Of a DNA stretch of 64,000 nt, positions 49,912 through 58,566 are shown in pieces (within the stretch, counting starts at the first letter, position 1; every line of letters starts with the position of its first letter). Source of the DNA: Runella sp. CRIBMP (lineage in GTDB: Bacteria; Bacteroidota; Bacteroidia; Cytophagales; Spirosomataceae); NCBI RefSeq assembly GCF_009905605.1, contig NZ_JAAAKZ010000001.1:62001-126000 (forward strand). The letters run 5' to 3'. The position numbers and the translations under genes are program-made. The notes under the pieces were generated by a model. That model did not search any database, was not told where the DNA came from, and saw nothing but the letters and a program-made list of their open reading frames with translations.

Positions 49912-52362
49912 TTAGGTACGACTGAATGGCTTTTTTATCCATTGAGCTGCTCTTTTGAGCAACGATTTGCCTTTTTCGCCTTCATCGGTGTAATAGCCGT
50001 TGGTTTTTCCGTAGTAATCATACGTGTACTTATAACTGTACCCATAGCCCTTAGAAGCATAATAAGAAGCAGAGGCTAGCGAAGCATAAAGATTATCTCT
50101 ATAAAAATCGTTGACAATGACGCCCACTGATTTGAGGTCAAATTCTTCCGTAATTTGGTCGGCGAGCAAATACGATTCTTCATTTGAATACAGCCAACGA
50201 ATAATAAAAATGACCAAATCACTTTTTCTTAGCAGCGGAATATTATCGGAAACCAAACCGATGGGGGCTGTGTCAATTAGTACAAAGTCATATTCTTTTT
50301 GGCAGGCTTCAATCATATTTTCGAAGCGGTCATTCTGAATGAGTTCTGTCGGATTAAAAGGCACGGGCCCTGCAGGGATGTAGTCTAAGCCTTCAATCAC
50401 AGAGTGTTGAATCACCTTTGCGTAATCTTCCACTTTTTTTGTCAAAAAGGTGCTGAGGCCAACTTTATTGTTGTTGTTGAAGAATCGATGCAGTTTTGAG
50501 CGACGTAAATCCGAGACAATAATTAATACTTTTTTGCCTACTTTGGTCAGTGAGGTTGCCAGATTAATGGTAACAAAAGATTTTCCTTCGCCCGATACTT
50601 CCGATGTAATCACAATCATTTTTCCTTTCGTATCCTCACTATTGATGAGAAAATTTAGATTGGTTCGTACGCTATTGACCGATTCGGCAAAGAGCGAGCG
50701 ATTGTCTAAGAAGTGTAAAAGGTCTTTTTCGTTATTTTGGACCTTTTCTCCGTAGCGGTGAATAGTACCCAGTAAATTGACATTGCTGTTTTGACCGATT
50801 TTGGGAATCTCAGTAAACTTCCCGTTGAGGTAGCGCGCCAAAAAGATAGACCCCATTCCTATAAGCAAGCCAAGCAGGATAGATGATAATAGCAATCGGG
50901 CGGATCGCGGGTATACTTTGTAGGAGTCGGTTCTGGTTAATACCGTAAAGGAAGGTAACATCCCTGCCTTCACGATGGAGGTTTCGATTTCTTTGTTGAT
51001 AAGAAGAAGGTAAATCTTTTCGTTGACGTCGCGGTCGTTTTGAAGGTAGCTCAACTCGCGCTCCACAGAAGGCAGCGCATTCATGCGGCTTTCGAGCAGC
51101 GATAAATTCTCGTTGATGATTTTAAGCGTACCTTCGTTTTTTTGGCGTTGGAGCTTGATGTTACTCAAAATTTGCTCGCGCAGGTGTTCAATTTCATCGT
51201 CGGTGGCTTTGACAACGGGATTGTTTACGCTCAGGTTTTTGCCGATGGTGAGGCCTTTGCGGTCCAAAATCAGTTTGTTTAGTTCAGTCACCAACCTTAC
51301 CAGCACGCCGTCGCTGTTGTTGTCAAGGCCAATGTTGCCAATATTGATGGGTTCAAAACGGTTAGAAAGGCTTTGTTCGAGAAGATTGATGTATGACTTC
51401 TGGATTTCGAGCATATTCTTTTGGGTTTTGAAACCCGTAATCTGATTCATCACGTCCGACATCGACGCCTGTAAATTGGGCACTGACCGGCCCTGTTTGT
51501 ACTTTTCTAGTTCAGAAGATGATTTTCGCAACGCATCAAAGTATATTTTGATTTGTTCACGAATAAAATCAATGGTCAGATTGGAAGAGCGCTTCTTTTG
51601 TTCGAGGTTGTATTTTTGGTAGGATTCAATCAGATTTTGCAAAAAATCCTGCGTGAATTTCCGATTGTGGTACGTAAATGAAATCGTCAGAATTGGCATG
51701 TTTTGCTCAGCTTCTTCTACGTAAATCAGGTCGTCCATGCGTTCGCGCATGGCGTAAATATCATTGTAAGTAAACCCGTAATCTTGGGTGAAGGTAGCTA
51801 CTGAATTGACTTTAAACGACAGGCCTTTGACCGCAATTAAGGTGTCTTTGGCTAAGTCAAAACGACTGATTTCTTCGCTTAATTCTGTCTTATACGTAAT
51901 TATACCACTGGGCTGGATTTCAAACTTGCCGTACTCATATTCACTTGATTCATACGAGACGATTTCGGCCGTAAACGGCTTAAACGGATAAACATCTTCG
52001 GTCAGGAAGGTAGACTCACTATAAAACGTAAAAGGATATTTGAGGCGCTCTACGGCGCCATTGATAACCTCCTCTGATTTGATAACGTATTTTTCGGTTA
52101 GGTATTCCTGAACACTTGCGTCAGGTTGGATGAGTTTATTTAGCTCATCTATTTCCGTCTGTTTTTCATTGTATCTCAAAAGTACTTCGGCCACATAGCG
52201 CGGCTTGGCTACTTGTAAAAAGATAATACAGCTAACGGTGGTGACGGTTAGAGCCCCCAAAATCCAGTACCAGCGACTCCAAAGGACCCGCAAGATGCGT
52301 TTTACGTCAATGTCTGCGGATACTTCTACATATCTATCCCGCGATTTATTCTCATTCTGCAT
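49912..52362 (-). CDS. Wzc-type tyrosine autokinase / polysaccharide co-polymerase
   Basis: 816 residues. Two membrane helices (about 31-51 and 525-545) flank a long periplasmic coiled-coil domain typical of Wzz/Wzc co-polymerases. The C-terminal BY-kinase domain has Walker A SEVSGEGKSFVTINLA and Walker B YDFVLIDTAPIGLVSD. Its Walker A' motif reads VLIIVSDLRR: the first Asp of the usual 'DxDxR' is Val, only the second Asp remains. The tail holds a Tyr cluster (YYASKGYGYSYKYTYDYYG), the autophosphorylation site. It controls chain length and export of an exopolysaccharide through cycles of phosphorylation. Upstream genes are the phosphatase and the Wza-like export protein, making the operon complete in its control parts. 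Confidence 0.93.
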   Translation of the reverse strand: MQNENKSRDRYVEVSADIDVKRILRVLWSRWYWILGALTVTTVSCIIFLQVAKPRYVAEVLLRYNEKQTEIDELNKLIQPDASVQEYLTEKYVIKSEEVINGAVERLKYPFTFYSESTFLTEDVYPFKPFTAEIVSYESSEYEYGKFEIQPSGIITYKTELSEEISRFDLAKDTLIAVKGLSFKVNSVATFTQDYGFTYNDIYAMRERMDDLIYVEEAEQNMPILTISFTYHNRKFTQDFLQNLIESYQKYNLEQKKRSSNLTIDFIREQIKIYFDALRKSSSELEKYKQGRSVPNLQASMSDVMNQITGFKTQKNMLEIQKSYINLLEQSLSNRFEPINIGNIGLDNNSDGVLVRLVTELNKLILDRKGLTIGKNLSVNNPVVKATDDEIEHLREQILSNIKLQRQKNEGTLKIINENLSLLESRMNALPSVERELSYLQNDRDVNEKIYLLLINKEIETSIVKAGMLPSFTVLTRTDSYKVYPRSARLLLSSILLGLLIGMGSIFLARYLNGKFTEIPKIGQNSNVNLLGTIHRYGEKVQNNEKDLLHFLDNRSLFAESVNSVRTNLNFLINSEDTKGKMIVITSEVSGEGKSFVTINLATSLTKVGKKVLIIVSDLRRSKLHRFFNNNNKVGLSTFLTKKVEDYAKVIQHSVIEGLDYIPAGPVPFNPTELIQNDRFENMIEACQKEYDFVLIDTAPIGLVSDNIPLLRKSDLVIFIIRWLYSNEESYLLADQITEEFDLKSVGVIVNDFYRDNLYASLASASYYASKGYGYSYKYTYDYYGKTNGYYTDEGEKGKSLLKRAAQWIKKPFSRT

Positions 52363-52382
52363 AGAGGCGTCACCAAAACTTT

Positions 52383-53123
52383 TTAGCCCAGACGGTTGAG
52401 CAAAGGTAATTGTTGTATGTTGTCAAAGAGAGGATTTTGCGTCAATTCACTTAATTTTTGCAAATGCCGTAGTCCGTGGGCGTCCGTTCCGACGGCATCA
52501 ATGTAATCTGCTTCCAGCAATTGCTCGGCGGCCCGCCGTTCGGACGCTCCGTAAAACCCCGTCAATGATAATAGATTGAGTTGAAAACAGACCCCGCTGT
52601 TTTTCCAAAGACTCCATTCTTTCGGCTTGTTGTGCCAATAACGATAGCGTTCAGGATGGGCTAAAAGGGGGGTATAACCCTTTTTCTGAAGCATTTCGGC
52701 CAACTTAACGCCCCAAAGGCTGGCGTTTTGCATGGGTAATTCAAACAAAATGTACTGATTTTCAATAGGTAATAATTGACCGTGTGTGATGAGTTCAAAA
52801 AAATTTTCATCGGCATAATACTCCGCCGACGCTTCTAAAACCAACGGCAAGTTATGCGTTTGAATCAGGTTTTGTACTTTTTGAGAAGCGGCTGTGATTG
52901 TCTCGTGGGTATTTTTATAAAAATCGGCCCGTACATGAGGGGTAGCCACTATTTTTTTGATACCCATTTGTACATAATAATGCAGCATTTCTAAACTCTG
53001 TTCTTCGTTTTGACTGCCATCATCAATTCCGGGCAGAATGTGGCAATGCCAATCGCTTTCGATGGCTGCCAGCGATACGGCCTGCGGAGATTTGCTTTTG
53101 GAACCTTTTAAAAACGAAAACAT
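52383..53123 (-). CDS. CpsB/YwqE-type tyrosine phosphatase (PHP fold)
   Basis: 246 residues. The metal-binding DWHCHILPGIDDGSQNEEQSLEML opens the PHP domain, followed by VATPHVRADFYKNT, the EYYADENF and LAHPERYRYW motifs and a final DAHGLRHL, supplying the His/Asp ligands. CpsB/YwqE enzymes remove phosphate from the Tyr tail of the cognate Wzc-type kinase. Lies between the export gene and the kinase with gaps of 11 and 20 bases, so the three genes form one operon. Confidence 0.93.
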   Translation of the reverse strand: MFSFLKGSKSKSPQAVSLAAIESDWHCHILPGIDDGSQNEEQSLEMLHYYVQMGIKKIVATPHVRADFYKNTHETITAASQKVQNLIQTHNLPLVLEASAEYYADENFFELITHGQLLPIENQYILFELPMQNASLWGVKLAEMLQKKGYTPLLAHPERYRYWHNKPKEWSLWKNSGVCFQLNLLSLTGFYGASERRAAEQLLEADYIDAVGTDAHGLRHLQKLSELTQNPLFDNIQQLPLLNRLG

Positions 53124-53134
53124 AGAGGGTGGAA

Positions 53135-53923
53135 TCAGTTTCGGCTGATGGTTATGTAAAGCCCAAGTAATATAGCTATTGCATTTAAAGTTAGGGCAAT
53201 AGGTTGTAAAATGCTGGAGAATTTTTGGTTTTTTATCACCCTTAAACTGCTTTTGGATGGGGGTATAAACACATAGTCGCCATCAAAAATCGGGATGTTG
53301 GCCACAGCTGGGTCGCTCAGATTTCGAACATCATAACTGATTTCTTGTTGCATACCTGAGCGGGTACGAATCAGCTTGATGGTATTGTCAGCGATGGTAA
53401 AATCAATTCCGCCCGACATCGCAATGACTTCTCCCAAGGTTATTTTTTCCATATCCATGGTAATGACTCCTTGCTTAGCCACCGCTCCCAACACCTGAAT
53501 ACGACGATTGGTGATTTCAACGTCAAAAACGGGGTTATTTATCAATTGTTGATATTGCTTCTCTATTGCCGCTGCCGCTTCGGCTTTGGTAAGTCCAGTC
53601 AGGCTGATGCGCCCCACTTGGGGCAGAATGATTTGGCCTTTTAAATCTACCGTAGCGAAATACGCGGGCGTACCGCTTGCCTGTCCGCCCGTCATAGGAG
53701 AATTTCCCACCGTAATATTTCCACCTTGCGGATAGATAATTTCGAGGGCATTTAGACTCTGAATACGGAGTTTATCGCCCACTTTAATACGATAAACGGA
53801 GGTGTCTTTGGGAATCCCAAAATAGTTTGTACTGATAATTCCGCTTGTTTTTAGGGTGTCAGTGGCGCTTTTTTGGGCCACAACCTGAAAACACAACAGT
53901 ATAAATAATAATGTTAAACGCAT
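53135..53923 (-). CDS. Wza-like polysaccharide export protein
   Basis: 262 residues from ATG 53923 (MRLTLLFILLCFQVVAQK, signal peptide); no lipobox Cys is seen. A poly_export domain begins at YRIKVGDKLRIQSLN and a SLBB domain near 158-230 (RRIQVLGAVAKQGVITMD). A C-terminal helix (QPIALTLNAIAILLGLYI) may anchor it in the outer or inner membrane. It forms the outer-membrane channel for exopolysaccharide with the downstream phosphatase and Wzc-type kinase. First gene of the operon. A -7 motif at 53926-53933 overlaps the start and is too close to be its promoter unless the mRNA is leaderless. Confidence 0.9.
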   Translation of the reverse strand: MRLTLLFILLCFQVVAQKSATDTLKTSGIISTNYFGIPKDTSVYRIKVGDKLRIQSLNALEIIYPQGGNITVGNSPMTGGQASGTPAYFATVDLKGQIILPQVGRISLTGLTKAEAAAAIEKQYQQLINNPVFDVEITNRRIQVLGAVAKQGVITMDMEKITLGEVIAMSGGIDFTIADNTIKLIRTRSGMQQEISYDVRNLSDPAVANIPIFDGDYVFIPPSKSSLRVIKNQKFSSILQPIALTLNAIAILLGLYITISRN

Positions 53924-54082
53924 AGCAAAAATAGAAAAGGAGATATAACCTCGAAACAAAATTAAGTAAATTGCCCGCCAGACCAAAATTGCGACCGACG
54001 TCAAAGGTATGACCTTAAATTATATACGTCTGTTTGAAGGTCAATGTCTGTTATTGCAACCGTTTTATTTTCTAAAAACAAC

Positions 54083-54658
54083 ATGCTAAAACCTTTTTAT
54101 CATCCACATCTCATTGAAGCTGGGCTCGACGAAGTAGGGCGTGGATGTTTGGCGGGCCCCGTGGTAGCGGCGGCGGTTGTTTTACCCAAAGACTACACGA
54201 ATCCTTTGCTCAATGATTCTAAGCAGCTTACCAAAGCGCAGCGTAACCAACTGCGTAATGAAATCACCGAAGCGGCCTTGGCTTGGGCCGTAGCAGAGGT
54301 CTCTAATCAAGAAATTGACCAAATCAATATTCTAAAAGCTAGTTTTTTGGCTATGCACCGTGCGCTAGACCAGCTGGAGATGCGCCCCGAACATTTGTTG
54401 GTGGATGGAAATCGTTTTACGACTTACCCTTTTGTAGCGCATACTTGTATTGTGAAAGGAGATGCTAAATTTATGAGTATAGCGGCGGCGTCGGTGCTGG
54501 CAAAAACCTACCGTGACGACCTCATGGAGCGGCTTTCCGAAGAATTTCCACAGTACGGTTGGGCCAGAAATGTGGGGTATCCTACTCCTGTTCATCGGCG
54601 AGCCATTAAGGAGTTTGGCCCCTGTCACCACCATCGAATGTCATTTAAGTTAATATGA
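54083..54658 (+). CDS. rnhB: ribonuclease HII
   Basis: 191 residues from ATG 54083 (MLKPFYHPHLIEAGLDEVGRG); an in-frame ATG at 54044 adds 13 residues. Active-site D16-E17 in GLDEVGRG, D in LVDGNR and D in KGDAKFMSIAAASVLAKTYRDD, plus the closing YGWARNVGYPTPVHRRAI, complete the family. It removes RNA from RNA/DNA hybrids in the cytosol. Divergent from the export operon with about 160 bases between starts; followed by glyA after a promoter. Confidence 0.96.
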   Translation: MLKPFYHPHLIEAGLDEVGRGCLAGPVVAAAVVLPKDYTNPLLNDSKQLTKAQRNQLRNEITEAALAWAVAEVSNQEIDQINILKASFLAMHRALDQLEMRPEHLLVDGNRFTTYPFVAHTCIVKGDAKFMSIAAASVLAKTYRDDLMERLSEEFPQYGWARNVGYPTPVHRRAIKEFGPCHHHRMSFKLI

Positions 54659-54705
54659 ATTTCAAAGGTTTACAGAATAACACTGTAAGTTTTAACGCGT
54701 CTTTG

Positions 54706-54713
54706 TACCTTTG
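54706..54713 (+). promoter_or_regulatory. -7 promoter element TACCTTTG of glyA
   Basis: Exact TAnnTTTG 51 bases before the glyA ATG, in the 105-base gap after rnhB. Confidence 0.6.
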
Positions 54714-54763
54714 CCGAAACATTTCCCCATTTTGTATTTCGTAAATCCCAAATTGTAAATCCA

Positions 54764-56050
54764 ATGGTTGCTACGACAACAGGGCGCGACACCCAAATAT
54801 TTGATTTGATCGCTAAAGAACACCACCGCCAAGAGTCGGGTATTGAACTGATTGCTTCCGAAAACTTTACTTCTAAGCAAGTAATGGAAGCTCAGGGAAG
54901 CGTGTTGACCAATAAATACGCCGAGGGCTTGCCCGGCAAACGTTACTACGGTGGCTGCGAAGTAGTAGATCAAATTGAGCAGATTGCGATTGACCGCCTC
55001 AAAGAATTGTTTGGAGCCTCTTGGGCCAACGTACAGCCCCACTCGGGAGCTCAGGCCAACACGGCAGTGTTTTTGGCGTGCTTGCAGCCCGGTGATAAAA
55101 TTTTAGGCTTCAACTTAGCGCACGGTGGTCACTTGACCCACGGCTCACCAGTCAACATTTCTGGTAAATATTTTCAGCCGTTTTTCTACGGAGTAGAGCA
55201 GGAAACCGGACTGATTGATTGGGACAAAGTAGAGGCTACTGCCCTCAAAGAGCGCCCCAAAATGATGATTTGCGGGGCTTCTGCTTACAGCCGCGATTGG
55301 GATTACGTGCGCCTGCGGGCTATTGCCGACCAAATCGGCGCGGTTCTTTTGGCGGATATTTCGCACCCAGCGGGCCTGATTGCCAAAGGATTATTGAATG
55401 ACCCGCTTGAGCATTGCCACATCGTAACCACGACTACGCACAAAACCCTGCGCGGACCGCGCGGCGGGGTGATTATGTTGCGGAATGACTTCCCCAATCC
55501 GTTTGGTATTACTACACCCAAAGGAGAGATTCGTATGATGTCGTCGTTGCTTGACTCTGGCGTATTTCCAGGTACACAGGGCGGCCCGTTGGAGCATGTG
55601 ATTGCGGCCAAAGCGGTTGCTTTTGGCGAAGCATTGAGCGATGATTATACCGAATATGCCGTTCAGGTACGTAAAAACGCGCAGGCTATGGCCGCCGCGT
55701 TTGTAGAAAAAGGCTACAAAATTATTTCGGGAGGTACAGATAACCACTTGATGTTGATTGATTTGAGCTCCAAAGGATTGACGGGTAAGTTGGCTGAGAA
55801 TACCCTTATCAAGGCAGATATTACGGTAAACAAAAACATGGTGCCGTTTGATACTAAATCACCGATGGTCACCTCGGGAATGCGCGTCGGAACGCCGGCC
55901 ATGACCACTCGTGGCCTCAAAGAAGCCGATATGGAGCGCATTGTTGATTTGATGGATACGGTATTAATGAATGCCGACAACGACGCAAAAATCGAAGCCG
56001 TAAAGCAGGAAGTAAACGACTGGATGGCAAAAGTGCCTCTCTATTTATAA
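54764..56050 (+). CDS. glyA: serine hydroxymethyltransferase
   Basis: 428 residues. PLP lysine K227 in [27 protein letters not shown] at 28-40, the pyridoxal pocket [15 protein letters not shown] and [18 protein letters not shown] are diagnostic. It converts serine and tetrahydrofolate to glycine and methylene-tetrahydrofolate in the cytosol, the main source of one-carbon units. Single gene with its own promoter; a long inverted repeat follows it. Confidence 0.98.
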   Translation: MVATTTGRDTQIFDLIAKEHHRQESGIELIASENFTSKQVMEAQGSVLTNKYAEGLPGKRYYGGCEVVDQIEQIAIDRLKELFGASWANVQPHSGAQANTAVFLACLQPGDKILGFNLAHGGHLTHGSPVNISGKYFQPFFYGVEQETGLIDWDKVEATALKERPKMMICGASAYSRDWDYVRLRAIADQIGAVLLADISHPAGLIAKGLLNDPLEHCHIVTTTTHKTLRGPRGGVIMLRNDFPNPFGITTPKGEIRMMSSLLDSGVFPGTQGGPLEHVIAAKAVAFGEALSDDYTEYAVQVRKNAQAMAAAFVEKGYKIISGGTDNHLMLIDLSSKGLTGKLAENTLIKADITVNKNMVPFDTKSPMVTSGMRVGTPAMTTRGLKEADMERIVDLMDTVLMNADNDAKIEAVKQEVNDWMAKVPLYL

Positions 56051-56062
56051 GAAATCAGTCTT

Positions 56063-56123
56063 CAGTTTACAGTAGGCAGTAAATAATGCAAAACTTTGTT
56101 TTTGTACTGCCTACTGTAAACTG
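56063..56123. terminator. perfect 19-bp inverted repeat after glyA
   Basis: Arms at 56063-56081 and 56105-56123 are exact reverse complements with a 23-base loop that contains a T-rich tract. It lies between convergent glyA and the pseudouridine synthase gene, five bases before the latter's stop. It is likely a bidirectional terminator, though its length suggests a mobile or dispersed repeat origin. Confidence 0.7.
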
Positions 56124-56128
56124 CCTAC

Positions 56129-56851
56129 TTAATTATTCTTCTCCAACAACTTCACCAATACTGCAAAGTCTTTGGGGTAAGGGGCTTCTATCTTAACGGT
56201 TTCGCCGTTCATTAACTGAAACGAAAGCGAAAAAGCGTGCAGCGCTACTCGTTGCATGATGGGACGCTCTTCGGTCTCTTGCTTTAATTTATAATCCTTT
56301 TTCAATGAAGACAAAAGCACGTTGGCGCCGCCGTAAGTTGGGTCGCACACGATGGGTGCTTTGAGGCATTGCAGGTGGATACGTATCTGGTGCATCCGGC
56401 CCGTGATAGGAATACATTCCACCAATGTGTGTCGGCGAAAGGCTTTAAGTGTAAAGAACACGGTTTCGGCCGCCTTCCCTTTTTGACGGTCAATCTTTAC
56501 GGCGGTGCCATCTTTTACGGGTGAAATTGGTAAAAACACCGAAATACTGTCAAAATCGTGGAGGCCGTTGGCCACGGCGTGGTAGCGCTTGGTCACTTCG
56601 CGGTGTTCAAACTGCATGGCCAAATGACGGTAGGCCTCGGGATTTTTAGCGATAGCCAATGCTCCAGAGGTTTCTTTATCCAATCGGTGTCCTACCTGGG
56701 CGTCAAAACTATATTCCTTAGCCATACGCAGAATACTCACCGACTTGTCGGCGGTACGTTCATTAATGGTGGCTACGTGCGGTGGTTTATTGATAACGAT
56801 GTAATCTTCGTTTTCAAATAATATCAAATCTTTAAAATCAAATTTTGTCAT
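56129..56851 (-). CDS. RluA-family rRNA pseudouridine synthase
   Basis: 240 residues. Catalytic Asp58 in HRLDKETSGALAI, ENEDYIVINKPPHV before it, and the family pattern GRMHQIRIHLQCLKAPIVCDPTYGG after it. No S4 RNA-binding domain is present at the N-terminus, so it is the RluA/C short type. It converts uridine to pseudouridine in rRNA or tRNA in the cytosol. A promoter motif lies about 105 bases upstream of its start. Confidence 0.92.
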   Translation of the reverse strand: MTKFDFKDLILFENEDYIVINKPPHVATINERTADKSVSILRMAKEYSFDAQVGHRLDKETSGALAIAKNPEAYRHLAMQFEHREVTKRYHAVANGLHDFDSISVFLPISPVKDGTAVKIDRQKGKAAETVFFTLKAFRRHTLVECIPITGRMHQIRIHLQCLKAPIVCDPTYGGANVLLSSLKKDYKLKQETEERPIMQRVALHAFSLSFQLMNGETVKIEAPYPKDFAVLVKLLEKNN

Positions 56852-56955
56852 TTATTGGGGGTCCTGCTATTGTGGGAGGATAAAACCAAAACCAAAAGAA
56901 GCGGTTGGGAATTCCGAACTTTGCTTAGAAAGGTGCGTTTTTTTAGTAATTGCCA

Positions 56956-56963
56956 CAAAATTA
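56956..56963 (-). promoter_or_regulatory. -7 promoter element TAATTTTG upstream of the pseudouridine synthase gene
   Basis: Exact TAnnTTTG on the minus strand, 105 bases before the start codon, in the gap after the kinase stop codon. The distance gives a long leader; no -33 element was found. Confidence 0.4.
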
Positions 56964-56987
56964 GCCTTTTATTTGACGACTTACCAA

Positions 56988-58424
56988 CTACGGCGTAAAA
57001 GGCAAGTCAAGAATGACTTGTTTGAGGGGAATATTTTGGAGGGACACCGCCGCTTTGCCGCCATACAGTAGCTTGAGTTTGTTCTGAACACTTTGCAAAC
57101 CATACCCGCCGCTGATAGGCTCGGGAAAGCTAGGACCGTTGTCATGGACCGTAATTCGCAGCAGGTTTTGTTCTTTAGTGACTCGGACTTCAATCACGCC
57201 GCGGTCGGCAATACGCGCAATTCCGTGTTTGATGGCATTTTCAACTACGGGCTGAATTAAAAAACGGGGAACGGGTATGTTTCGGAGCGTTTCGTCGCGA
57301 ACAATTATTTTAAAGGACAGACGGTCACCGAAGCGCACTTGCTCAATTTCGAGGTAGGTTGCGACCATTTCTAATTCGTTGTCGAGGGAATCAAAATAAT
57401 CCGCTTTTTTATTGGTCACGTATCGGAATAATTTCGATAGCAGCAACGTCATTTGCTCGGCTTTGTCAGGGTCAAGATGAACCAAACTTGCGATGCTGTT
57501 GAGAGAGTTATACAAAAAATGAGGGTTGATTTTGGCCTGAAGCGCTTCCAATTCGGCTTTGGTTTTTGATTTTTCCAATTCCGAAAGTTGCAGTTCTTGC
57601 TCGGTAATGATGAGCGTAAGCTGTTTGCCCTGTTTTTGAAAATAATGAAAAACGTTGGCGACAAAAATCGGGCACAGGACGTACACGTACCAAGGCGCGC
57701 TGTTGGTGACTTGATTTGGGAATTTTTCCAGCACATCGCTAATGATTTTGTCGCCGAATTGAAAATAAGAAAATGTTATTAAGCCCAAATAGCCAATTCC
57801 CACAATCAACGACAGTGTCAAGTGTTGAATCCAAGGGGCTTTAAAATACTTTTCTAATGGGCCAGAGAGCCAATTGGTTATGAGGACTGTAATGATTCCA
57901 CCCGAAATATTATTGCCAACAATGTATTGATTGAGCATGGCCAAGCGTGGGTCGGAGGCGGTCAGAATCTGGTGCGTAAAATAAATGACCGCACTGACTC
58001 CGTAGAAAATAAATGCTCCGATAAAAATCCCGATGACGGTCCCAAACCAGCCTGTTCGGTATAAAAAATGGGTAAGAGAGGCAAAACGGTCGGTGGGGTT
58101 TCTTTTGCTGATACCTGAGAAACTGAAGTTTGCTCCCGCAATTTTAGCGTTGGTGAGGTTGGCTTCGACCAGCGACGAGAAGCTTAAATTGGCATCGGTC
58201 AGGTCAGCATTTTCAAAATTGGCATCGTCAAGATTTGAAAAACTGAGGTTTGTTTTCTTTAAAATTGAATTGCTGAAATTAACCCCTGACAAATCAGAAA
58301 ATCGAAAATCTGCTCCCGACAAATCCATTCCGCTCAAATCCATGCCCGTTATCTCCGTTTTACGAAAATTGGAACGGGCATTTTTGAGGTCTTCGTAAAT
58401 TTGGTCGCGCGAGGCCGATTTCAT
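56988..58424 (-). CDS. LytS-type histidine kinase with N-terminal pentapeptide-repeat domain
   Basis: 478 residues from ATG 58424 (MKSASRDQIYEDLKNAR). Residues about 20-112 are pentapeptide repeats of the A(D/N)LxX type, for example GMDLSGMDLSGADFRFSDLS and NANFENADLTDANLSFSSLV, forming a right-handed beta helix. Four membrane segments follow about 130-155, 185-200, 212-235 and 255-278, then a linker and the kinase core ALQAKINPHFLYNSLNSIAS with its phosphorylated His and ATPase motifs VVENAIKHG and GYGLQSVQ. No response regulator adjoins. Pentapeptide domain fused to this kinase class is unusual and may sense the membrane or DNA-like partners. Otherwise a complete LytS-type kinase. Confidence 0.85.
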   Translation of the reverse strand: MKSASRDQIYEDLKNARSNFRKTEITGMDLSGMDLSGADFRFSDLSGVNFSNSILKKTNLSFSNLDDANFENADLTDANLSFSSLVEANLTNAKIAGANFSFSGISKRNPTDRFASLTHFLYRTGWFGTVIGIFIGAFIFYGVSAVIYFTHQILTASDPRLAMLNQYIVGNNISGGIITVLITNWLSGPLEKYFKAPWIQHLTLSLIVGIGYLGLITFSYFQFGDKIISDVLEKFPNQVTNSAPWYVYVLCPIFVANVFHYFQKQGKQLTLIITEQELQLSELEKSKTKAELEALQAKINPHFLYNSLNSIASLVHLDPDKAEQMTLLLSKLFRYVTNKKADYFDSLDNELEMVATYLEIEQVRFGDRLSFKIIVRDETLRNIPVPRFLIQPVVENAIKHGIARIADRGVIEVRVTKEQNLLRITVHDNGPSFPEPISGGYGLQSVQNKLKLLYGGKAAVSLQNIPLKQVILDLPFTP

Positions 58425-58566
58425 TTCTGTACAACGGATTCGTGGTGCATGTATTTCAATAAAAATACAAATCAATAAGCAAACAGGCGGTTTGTTTTTG
58501 ACAAATCAATGTATCGAAGGGGTGAAGTCCGTAATTCTTCTGACAAATCTTCTCCTCCATTCGTTA

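Noticed and set aside
53926-53933. TATTTTTG as promoter of the Wza-like gene
   Set aside because: It ends three bases before the start codon, too close unless the transcript is leaderless; kept only as a remark.
58033-58398. Antisense open frame across the pentapeptide-repeat domain
   Set aside because: The repeating codons keep the reverse frame open; the product is a shadow of the repeats with no start signal.
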